This document shows, one piece after another, positions 45,396 through 55,200 of a stretch of 64,000 nt of DNA. Both the position numbers and the translations under genes were made by a program. The notes under the pieces are model-generated. The model was not told the DNA's origin. It was given only the letters and a program-made list of their open reading frames with translations, and searched no databases. The stretch comes from Papilionanthe hookeriana x Papilionanthe teres. Taxonomy: Eukaryota > Streptophyta > Magnoliopsida > Asparagales > Orchidaceae. The DNA lies in NCBI GenBank assembly GCA_022702705.1, contig CM040427.1:14469625-14533624 (forward strand), in the 5' to 3' direction. Within the stretch, counting starts at the first letter, position 1; every line of letters begins with the position of its first letter.

Positions 45396-46914
45396 TTTGC
45401 TTGAGAGTTATGATTGTTAGTGTTGTATGGTGTTTGGATTAGTGGATTGACTTGATCTTTATGTGTCATTATGGATTGATAAGTATGATTGTTGATTAGT
45501 AGATGTTGGGATTGTTAGTTGTTTGATTTGATATTTGTGTCTTGAGCGAGGTGATTCCTTAATTTCTTGTTATGGCTAGACTTGATTTCTTGTAGTAATT
45601 GGATTAATGAGTCCACTATGACTTGGGTCTCACCCAGACTTGAGTTTTACAAGAGAAATCATGAATTTCAAACATTGATGGTTCCTTCTTAATTTGTTTC
45701 TTCCTTTCTGCAACTTTATTTTCATTAGGTAGGAGTCGCGAACCTATTTGATGAATACCATTAGGATGATCTTACACTATCTTTATAACTGTTAGAGGTG
45801 CTTAATTAAAGAGACTAGATGATACCTGAGATTGGTGTCCAGAAACCAATTTGTTAGGGATAATCTTATCTTTGGGATTATAATCTATAAAATTATTTAA
45901 AAAAGTACCTAATTTACTAGGGTAGTGATTCCATTAGAAATTGGAGGTAAGCTAGTGAGATTGGATGAGTTAAAGGATGAGTTGACCTCATTTATCTTAT
46001 GTGTGTTTATGTTTGTGTTACAATTTTATATAATAATTGAAGAACATTTTTATATTCCCTTGCTGTTATCTGCTATGCTAGTTAAACTTTTATTTAGTGA
46101 ATTTCATTCTGACATGATTAGTTTAGATTTACTTTCTGCTGCTTATTGTTCTGTCCTAATGAATATTTGAAAAGGGTTTTGATAGACATGTGTGGTAGAG
46201 AGAATTTCTGAACTGTTTTCTTCCTGCTTATATTTTCTATACTAAATTCTATACATGTTAAAAATCAAGTTTGGGGGTAGGAAGAAAAATAAAATTTTAA
46301 TGTGAAAATACTTCATTTTAGTGTAATTTTATTATAAGCATGTTTTAGGTTAGATTTACTTTCTCCTACCGTCATTCTATCCTAATTATGCATGTATATG
46401 AATTTGATAGGATGTTGTAGTAGTAAGAAGATTCAACCTTTACCTTTTCTTCCTGCAACATTTTATGGAATTAATTGCAAAATATTTTTGAAATTTAAGT
46501 TTGGGGGGAAGAAAAATATTAACTCTTATTTGTTTTCAATTGTTATATTTTCAAAAATTATTAGCATAACTTCTGGAAGTTGAACTTCGCTTGAGATAAC
46601 TACAACTTTTTATTTTAGTTGAATATTATGGAAGGATTGAATGAAAGCTTTTAGTAATAAATGTTAATTTTATAAGGATAAGATATTTGGTATGAAAGAA
46701 TTTGATTATAGTTAACTATTTAACGTAAAGAAAACTGTATTTTTTAAATGTTAAGAGACTTAAAGTACTGTGTGTTAAGAAAAGATTGTGACTTTATGAT
46801 GAATAATAAAGCTCATACCTAATTATAAAGTAAGGAGGTGTTTCAAGTTTGAACTTTAGAAAGAGGAGAGTGAAGTTCAAAATCATTACAGGCTATCCAG
46901 ATATAATAATCCTC
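45396..46914 (+). other. E4 3' non-coding region
   Basis: No accessory ORF and no recognised gene; open frames at 45925-46170 and 46392-46583 have no familiar motif. The stretch 46460-46860 is similar to the complement of E1 5110-5520 (AAGTTTGGGGG, ATTTTCAAAAATTATTAGCA). Confidence 0.6.
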
Positions 46915-47001
46915 ATTAAAAAAAAGAAGAGAAAAGAAAAAAAAAAGAGGGATTGAAAAAAAATCCCAAAAAAAAAGAAAAAAGAAAAGAAAGAAAATAT
47001 T
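46915..47001 (+). other. E4 internal purine tract
   Basis: Almost pure A/G for ~85 bp, except a short GGGATTG...ATCCC interruption. Flanks GCTATCCAGATATAATAATCC and GAGGAGAAGCTTTAGGAGATG match E1 and E2. It starts about 500 bp and ends about 414 bp before the 3' LTR. Confidence 0.7.
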
Positions 47002-47399
47002 TATGAGGAGAAGCTTTAGGAGATGTCTAATCAAAAATTTGCTTCACTTGAGTCACCCTAAAGGGAGAACTTGAATTCATTTCTGAATTTATATTTAAAG
47101 TATTGGCCTACATTCTGATGAAGTTTACATAAACTTCTTTTTCACATAATCTTTCAAGGCACTTTAAATGTGACAAATTATGGTTTATCTTGAAATAAAT
47201 AGAAGACTAGAACCCTTAAACTTGATTGCTGAACATTCTTATACCTGTAGTGTTAACCTGAGTTACTGAATTTCGTTCTAAAAGTCTAACTAATATATTC
47301 TTTTGAATGAAAAATTTTAGTTTCTTACAGGTGAAAAGCACATTTCCTTGAGTTATATTTTTATGTAGTAAAAGGGTTACTTGAGGACAAGTAACTATT

Positions 47400-47414
47400 A
47401 AGTTTGGGGGATTC
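47400..47414 (+). other. E4 polypurine tract
   Basis: AAGTTTGGGGGATTC immediately before the TG of the 3' LTR. Confidence 0.9.
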
Positions 47415-49313
47415 TGATGCACCAAAAATATATACGCTTTTTACTTATTTTTGTTGATATTACTCTTTAAAAGGAAGGTATTTTTTATGTTTTTTGTTTT
47501 AAGTACAAAAATGGTGATTGGAGCAAAAAGAAGCAAAAACGGTGCAATTTGGAGAAAAAACGAGCAAGAAAACAAATTTTAGCTTGACACCTTTCGATAA
47601 GTCTTTCTATGTTTAATCTCTTTTACACTTCTTGCATATTTTTGAATGATATTACACTTTAAAGAAAGGTTGTTTTTATGTCTATTTTGTAGGGCTATCT
47701 GTTAGAAATGCAACGCAACTGAAACAGGGCGAATCGGAGCTGTAACGGAGCCAAACGGAGCAAAATGGTGGAGCTGCGTAGGATGGGCACCGAGGGCGCC
47801 CAAACTGGCGCCGGCGGCGCCAGAAGCCTGAGACCACGAAAAATAGAGCGCCGACAGTGCCCTATTCAGTGCCGGCGGCGCCCGAGACGGCTTGGATGCG
47901 ATATTAGGCGGTTTTTGGCCAAATACATCAAATCTGGACGCTTTTTGGAGGGTTTCTTCATGCACCTCTTGGGAAATTCATCCCTACTCTATTTTAAACT
48001 GAATTTGAAGCCAAAAATGAAAAGGAGATGTTAGGGAAAACTTAGAGAATGCTTAGAGATCTGAGAATAGGAGTAGAAATGTAGATTTCTACCTTTTTGG
48101 AGAAATTTGTGAGGGGATTTTGAGAGAATCTGTAAGGGAATGTTCTAGCATTGCATGGATCCGCGGGAGACTTTGTGGGAGAGATTTTCATCTTTCTTAC
48201 AAGGGGAAAAAGCTAAGTATTGTGTTTTTCATTATCATATGATATTGTAAACACTTATTTTGTGGATTTTCTTTGAAATGAAGTTTTTCGTAGTGTTTTC
48301 TTCGTGCTTTGTGATGTCTTTCTCTTACTCTTTCTTCTTCTATGAAAATAATGGCATGAGAAGATTATGCCATTGTTTTTATTCTACTTTTCTTTTGAAA
48401 TGAGTAGGACTCACGTTTAGGATATTAGGATGCTTGCTAAAAAAAGTTTTAATTATAAATGTGATGGTTTTTACTTGCACTTCATTTACATTACAATAAG
48501 GGCCCGTTGTATTGTTAAAATTCATTGTAATTGCATTGTCCCGAAAGGGCAGTGTAATTCTCAATAAAGTGGAACCACATTCAATGTCCATGAATGAATT
48601 GCGTAGTTCATGGTGATTGAGTGCAAATAAATAGGGAAATATGGTTTTGATGGGCATCGAATTGGAGGTTTCAGGGTGACAGACTGAGATCTCCAATTTG
48701 GTCCTAAGATTAGTGACTAAACTCGAAGGTTAGCCTTCATGTGAAGGGTGAGTGGGAACTCAGTAGTGACAGCCGGTATCCTCCCAGCCTAGCCTTAGAT
48801 TTAGTGATTGAACTTAGGATATGTCATTATTATTTACATGCTTGAAAGATGGGGTACTCTTTTGAGGGTAAAGAATAGGATTGCTCCTATTTGACACATA
48901 CAATATTTAATGCATCACATTCCTAAACTTTATCCAATTCATTACATAAGAATAGTAGATTTTATTATCTCAAAAAAACCAAACCAATTTCCCCAAAGAG
49001 GGTTATCTTTAGAAGTAATATTTGCATTTAAGAGTAGTTTTTATCCTTACATATAATCATCTGCATTTAGGAGTAGTTGTTAGAAAAACCACTTATATCA
49101 CCCTTCCAAACTAAGGTTATTAGTAGTAGACTAGAACTTGACTAAGAACTTCTTACCTCGCTTCCCCGTGGGATCGATAAACGGGACACCATTAGAGCTC
49201 TGTATTACTTGATACGATATGTATACTTGCGTTTGAAATTGTGACTTTACAAAAATCATTATAAATATATAAATCTGAGGTCATAAATTATTACATATAA
49301 AAAAGTCACATCA
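47415..49313 (+). repeat. E4 3' LTR
   Basis: 1899 bp, TGATGCACC... to ...AAGTCACATCA, aligned throughout with 39802-41713, including GC motifs (47785-47885), TGCAAATAAATAGG (48622) and the U5 block (49161-49231). Confidence 0.93.
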
Positions 49314-49318
49314 AAAAA
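49314..49318. repeat. Target site duplication of E4, right
   Basis: AAAAA. E3 sequence resumes as CAAAAACTACCATTCCC, which matches the complement of E1 9015-9050. Confidence 0.8.
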
Positions 49319-49349
49319 CAAAAACTACCATTCCCAATTCGCATCCCAG

Positions 49350-50602
49350 GAATTTCTACTCCATTGAAACCTCGATCTCGCATTTTTAACCAAAGGAAAT
49401 TCATAAGTTTCAAGGCGCTGCATTTGTTCAACAAAGTGATGATGAAGAGAAGGATTATCAAGGAAAGAGGCTTCATAAATCGAGATATGGATGATCCTAC
49501 TACTAGAATTGAAGAGATTATTAGGGATAGACGTTGGGAAGTGCTTTGCTACACTACCGCTGCCGTTGATATTCCTGTCATGAAAGAATTCTATGCAAAG
49601 CTTCATGGGATCATCCAAGGGTTTATATTTGTGCGTGGTAGATTTGTGCAATTCACTCCTGCACGAATTAATGATCTTTTCATGATTAAGAATGTACCCA
49701 TTTGCCATTATTCTAATTTCAATGCCACATGAGATAATATGAATGATATGTATCGATATTTGATGGATGAGAATGAGGATTTTGAAACTAGAGAGAATGG
49801 ATACATCAGTTTCTCATCTGTATCTCTAAATTCAGTGTCAAAGCAGTGACACTACTTTATTTCGACTAAGTTATTTCCAACATTGAAGATTAGCAAGGTA
49901 ACCAAGGAAAGTGCCATTTTGAATTTTTGTATTCAAACTGGGAGGCCGATTGACATTGGTAATATCATTATGAAATCAGTTTTGTGATTAATTGTTCATG
50001 GATCTAAATATGGGTTTGGATACCCATCCACCATATTTCTGTTATGTAGTCAACCGCAAGTTCCTTATGAGAGTTGGGAAAATTTTCTTCTTCCATGGAG
50101 GCCTATTGATCCAACTAATCCTTATGACTACAAGACAGTGGGAGATGAAGATGACATGAATTTGCTTGCTGATCAACCAACACAGACATCACAACCGATT
50201 CAACCCTATTTTCTTGAAGGTTCCAAAATGATATTGAAGAAAATCAAATAGTTAGCAAAAGAGGTACAAAACGTTATGAATGCAATCAATAACATTTCTG
50301 ATTTATTTGATCATATAGATTGGAGAATGAAGGAACAATTCGATCACACTGGTCGAATTGAGATGGGCTTGATTAACTTGATGAAGAAGAACGTGGTGAT
50401 TGCTGAGGAATCATCTGACGAATTTCTAATTCATCCATTCTATAATTTGTTCATGCATGAGCAATCAATTGAAGACATTAGAGGAGAGGATAGTTCTGAA
50501 ACTGATATGGAGCAAAAAATGGATTCTACTTATGCTTGTTGTGTGTTTAGTTTACTTTGCTTAAGTATGCTTGGTGTGTGTAGTATTTGCTTTGCTTTGT
50601 AA
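49350..50602 (+). pseudogene. E3 accessory ORF-A, Transposase_32-like
   Basis: Homologous to E1 ORF-A: RSRIFNQRKFISFKALHLFN, RRWEVLCYTTAA, FVRGRFVQFTPARINDLF, then HYFISTKLFPTLKISKV, TKESAILNFCIQTGRPIDIG, FDHIDWRMKEQFDH and EESSDEF. The C-terminal frame is open from 50276 to the stop at 50602 and ends in a cysteine-rich hydrophobic tail (CCVFSLLCLSMLGVCSICFA), possibly a membrane anchor. In-frame UGA codons at 49730, 49847 and 49985 coincide with E1; the UAG at 50249 is private to E3. The start codon of E1 is not conserved here, so the true start is uncertain. Confidence 0.7.
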
Positions 50603-51345
50603 TTTGAATTTGGATTTGGATATGCTTACTTTCTTTGTGTGCTTAGATTTTAGTGTTTGCCTATCAAAGTGTACTTGCAGCACTAAACATCTAAGAGTTG
50701 TTGGTTTGGTTTGAATGAACATATTTGGTGTTTATATTGTAACTTGGATTTAATATATATAAGTTTGTTGTGTATTGTTTATGTAAAGAATTGTGTTAAT
50801 TATTGCTTGTGAGAAGATGTAAATGCCTATTGAAGTGTTAAACACCGTTTTGAAAGTCGAAATGATCGAAATTAGGAAAAAATTTGCAGACCCAGAAAAA
50901 ATTTTGGACTGGCATCGCCGGTGCCCAAATCTAGAGACTTTGGCATTTATCGTCGGTGCCCGAACTCAGTAAAAAGCTAAAAACCCTCATTTTCATGATT
51001 TTTTACCGTGGGACCCGTAAATTTTTCCATTGCTTTCGTCTTCCTCCTCCATTTTCATGATTTTAAAGATCTAGGGCTTGCTAGATCTCGGATTTGAGGT
51101 GATTTCAATGCTTTTCGACACCAGATCTACACTTCTCTTGGTAAGAGCTTCACTTGAAGTTAAAATTTTTTTATTTTCTCCATGGAAATCTCTCACATTA
51201 CTTCGGTTGGATTTTTGGAGTTTTAAAGAGATTTTGAGATTTCCATGATGAAATTTGCTCTTACTTGTTTAGAATAGTATTTGGAGTTTGTTACATTGTG
51301 AATTTGGGATTTATTAGAATTTTCTTGCAAATTTTAGAAATTCAA
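50603..51345 (+). other. E3 leader between ORF-A and ORF-B
   Basis: Non-coding, with a decayed GC-rich block around 50905-50970 (GGCATCGCCGGTGCCC, ATCGTCGGTGCCC). Equivalent to E1 7013-7811. Confidence 0.55.
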
Positions 51346-52261
51346 ATGGCTCCAAGGATGAGTAAAGGGAAGAGGAAATTGGATTTTGATGATAAGAAAT
51401 TCGTTAATATTAAAGCCCAATTTCTCTTTAACTCTTACCTTTACAATAAGAAGTGTATCCCGGATCGAGCTTTTGATAGTCCTGGTGGATCTGTAGAACA
51501 ATTAATTGCAGAACGGAACTGGGAACGTTTCTGTTGTTTTATTGCGAATGCTGTTATGGGAGTTGTTAGAAAAATCTATTCAAATGTACCCTGGACTGAG
51601 ACTGAGTATGTGCTAGTTAGAGGAAAAATGGTTGAGTTTACTCCTCAGCGTATCAATGCTTTCTATCAGACTCGGGAACCATTTGTTAGTGAACACGAAA
51701 ACTTTGACACTCGAGGGGAGAATATGAGAGAAGTGATTGCTTTTCTGACTGAAGAAAGAGGGGAATGAAAAGTAAGTAAAAAATAGTTGATTAACTTCCC
51801 TGCTTCCACATTGAATGTTGCATCAACAGTTTGGCATTATTTCATCTCTGCGAGACTATTACCATCTTATTACCACAGCTAAGTTACAAGGGATAGAGCA
51901 ATTCTGAACTATTGAATTCAAAAGATGAAAAAATTTAATATTAGAGCTATTGTTTACATGAAAATTCAGAAGATTGCTAGAGGTGAGACCACTGGAGGAT
52001 TAGGACATCCTGCTTTAGTTCATGCCCTGTGTGTTCAGTCTGGAGTGGAGTTCATTAGTTCTGAAGAAGTGGCTATACCGTTGAGACCAATTACAAAGAC
52101 TATTATCCGTACTTACGAGTCTCATGTGGGAGCCCGAGTTGAGCGTACGAGTATTGATATTCCTACTACGAGTTATGATGTTCCATCTACATCTGAGCCA
52201 CCTACCTTATCTGATATTATGAAGCAGCTGAGATTACAGAGTGCTAGTGTGGATAGACTCC
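51346..52261 (+). pseudogene. E3 accessory ORF-B, 3' truncated
   Basis: Intact start MAPRMSKGKRKLDFDDKKFV at 51346, then SVEQLIAERNWERFCCFIA, VRKIYSNVPWTETEY, VRGKMVEFTPQRINAFYQT and ENMREVIAFLTEERGE to a private UGA (51766, a Trp codon in E1) and the UAG at 51784 shared with E1. Downstream VWHYFISARLLPS, TRDRAILNY, GETTGGLGHPALVHALC and SYDVPSTSEPPT. It is cut at 52261 before the acidic tail. The 140-codon 5' part is open, the longest undamaged accessory N-terminus in the window. Confidence 0.75.
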
Positions 52262-55200
52262 TGTTGACCTCATTTTTGGTGAGGTCTGATCTCTCTCCTT
52301 AGTGCTTAGGATCTAGCTATAGGTTTTCCCTTTGACTATCCTAGAGGACTAGAGATGGAACCACCACGTAGAAATTCAAACACTTCTAAACTCCCTTCAA
52401 ACCCCACATGTTTGATTGCAAACCCCCAGGCTACCTGGAGGGTTAAAACCACTATATGGAGGTTTAAAGGATGAATTTCCTATAGGATGGTCAAGCCTTA
52501 GGACAACCCTGGGCGGCCTGGTCTTGGTGAGGTCCAGCTTGCACACACCACATTGTTGCACATGCTTGAACCCTAAAACCACTCTTACCCAACTTGGCTT
52601 CCTGACTCATGTAGGAAACTCATATGGATGGACCTCAACCCCTAAGCCCCTGGCTAAGAGGGTTAGGAACAACATATTGAATGCCTAAAGAAGTCCTCTC
52701 ATGGCTCTTGTGAGCTTAATATGGCTTCATGGCTCAACCAAAATGGTTTCATTCTTCTCACATCTAATCAATCTTCTTTTTTCCAAAATTTCAATTTTTG
52801 ACCCCCCGGGCCCTAAACCCACCAAACCTAACAAATATCCTTGAAATTGCCCAAAACCTCCAAAATTGGCTAAAATGCCAAAAATTTCTCAAAATCAGTC
52901 CTAAACATTCCCCACCACTCAAATTGGTCATCCATGACCAAATATACCAAAAATTTAAAAAATATCCCAATACCCTCCAAATACCCAAAATGCCCTTTTT
53001 GACCCAAAAATAAAAAAATTCCAAAAATTCCCAAAAAAATTCCAAAAAATCCCAAATATTACCAATTTCATTTTGTTCAACTGTCACAAACCCCAATTTT
53101 GTCAATTTAACCCAATTTGATCAAAAAATGCCAAATGGGCCCTTAAGGCCCAAAATGACCAACAAACCCAATCCATTCCAAATTCAACCCAAATGTCACC
53201 CAATTTTCCCCAAATTTGTTTTGAAATCTTCCTAACATCCCCACAAAAAAAATTCTAACTTACTGTACCTAATATTTGAACCCAAACTTCATCCAAGCCC
53301 AACTTAAACCAAAATTCCCAAAATTGGCCTAAACCAACCATGAACCCAAACAAGCCCAAATCCCAAAATCAAGACCCAACCAAAATTGGAAACTCTTTTT
53401 AACACTCCCATAAACATTTTGCAACATTAATTTTACATCAAAATCAACTTTAGCCCAACCTTAGCCCAAGTTAGCCCAATTTGACCCACTTTTGACCCTA
53501 TTATTAAAAGGCCCAAATTAAACCCAATTCAACTCCAAATTATCCCAAACTTATTCCACATCACTCATGACACATTCCTAGACCAATTGCAATATTTATT
53601 TGGCTCAACCTTTTACCAAATTTTCATCCAAAAGGTTCATTTTAAAACATAAAAGCCCATTTTCATCAAATGTAAAAAAAACTCCGAATTTTCAATCCAA
53701 AGCCCACATGACATTTCTTTCCATCATCCATTTCAATTAAAATCATCCCTAAGTTTCAAAGTCATCATTAAATAATTCCAAATCAAGCCTCATGCCAAAA
53801 TCATCCCTAAATGCCAAAATTTCAAAAACCTACTTCCATGAAACTAAACCAAGCCATTCCCAAGCCAAATGGAGCCATGGAGCCATGCATAAGCCACATG
53901 AGAGCCATGAGAGATCTTTCCACCTCATCACACTTAAAGTGGCAAAAGGAGGTAACCCTTTAATGATTCCCTTAAGAGTGATTAAACATTCCCATGTTTC
54001 TCCTAACCTATGCTTTAGTCTAATTGTACTTGGATTGTGACTTGACAAGCTAAGCCAAATGACTTTCCCTCAGCCCAAACCAGGTCATGGGAGGGTGAAC
54101 TGAACCCATTTGCATGAGTTGACCAAATAGAACCCAAAATGAGCTCTCCCCCCCATACCATTTAAATCAAGCTCTTTACACATGGCCAATGCCCATTGCT
54201 TGCACCAAACTCAATCCCTGGACTTACTGAGTCAGATGGTGACTTAGTCCTGGCCGGACCACCACCTGGGTCACCGGAAAACCCCATGGCTGAGAGCTCC
54301 ATGTGAGCCAAAAAATTCAAAACTTGTTTGCTGAGTTGTCCCAACCCAAATGGTCACTGCAGCTGCTCTTATCCTCCCCTGAGCAGCTGATCCCAACCCT
54401 CAATTGCCCCTGGGAAGCCCTCCAGCCATGGTTATTTAAACCCACCACCTCACGGCCAAAAAAGAGGATGAACAAAAATCTTGCTAAAACTCTGCCAAAA
54501 TTACTCCACACTCTTCTCCTAGCCCAGAGCAGTTGATCCCCACTGAAATCCAACCTTAAAACCTTCTCTATGAGCGCAATTTCTGAGCTCAGTTTCAAGC
54601 CTAAAAATAGGACACTTCACCACAGTGAACCAATCTTCAAATTGATCAACCCTACACCATCACTAGACTAAGAGGAGAAATTCCCCAATGAAATCCCCCT
54701 CACCAGGCCAGCCATTCCTCCTATCAGCCAAGGTTTGAAATCGGGTTTGGATGAAGTCAGGTCTAGGCATTTCACCACTTCTCCAGGCTTCATCCCTAGC
54801 TTCCTTGGACTCCAACGAACGTGCCGAGTCTCTCTGATTGAAGCTTCACATCTCAAAGCCAAGGTATTGACCTCTTCCTTCTCGAGATCTTCTTTTGATT
54901 CTCCATTTTGTTTGAGTCCATTTCGTAACATCATAGCCATATAAATGTGTTCTTCTTGTTGAGACGAGTCCATAGAGTCCAAGATCATGAAATTTGGTTG
55001 AGTATCGAGTGAGATCTTAGGTTTAGAAGGTGGACGGCTCTCGGGACACACCAGGCGAAGACGATGACCATAGACCGTTCGATCGCGCGTGTTTTCAACA
55101 GACGGCTCAGATGGCGTCGGACGAGGAGATGGAACATGAACCGCGGGCCGCGTGGCACTGACTCAGATGGCGGCGTCGAATGAAAGAGTGCCACGTGGAG

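Larger units (their letters stand above)
39802..49313 (+). mobile_element. E4: pol-less (non-autonomous) Athila-type element
   Basis: A 9512-bp element with both LTRs (39802-41713, 47415-49313), primer site, gag, protease, conserved 3' region, purine tract and PPT, inserted in E3. Homology to E3 Pol ends at the RT N-terminus (before KKAFGWT) and resumes only at the CRANDVKPSALW motif after integrase. About 500 bp of unrelated charged coding sequence sits between. No accessory ORF is present. It resembles other Gag-only plant elements that borrow RT and integrase. Over a ~290-bp LTR stretch I count about 17 mismatches, so it is not very recent. Confidence 0.92.
32296..52261 (+). mobile_element. 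E3: Athila-type element, 3' truncated, interrupted by E4
   Basis: A plus-strand copy of the E1 family: 5' LTR (32296-33974), primer site, gag, protease, RT, RNase H, integrase, conserved 29-codon ORF, then (after E4 at 39802-49313) accessory ORF-A and ORF-B. It ends abruptly within the ORF-B tail at 52261, where homology to E1 stops and unrelated DNA starts with TGTTGACC. No 3' LTR is present. It retains the RT core that E1 lacks. Many stops show it is inactive. Confidence 0.9.

Noticed and set aside
51766..51840. GTAAGT just before the shared UAG of ORF-B as an intron donor that would remove the stop
   Set aside because: The nearest AG acceptor gives a ~58-nt intron that is too short for plants and changes the frame; E2 reads through this place as coding.
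52790..53800. CCCAAA-rich block as degenerate telomere repeat
   Set aside because: Plant telomere repeat is CCCTAAA; the words here are irregular and not in register.
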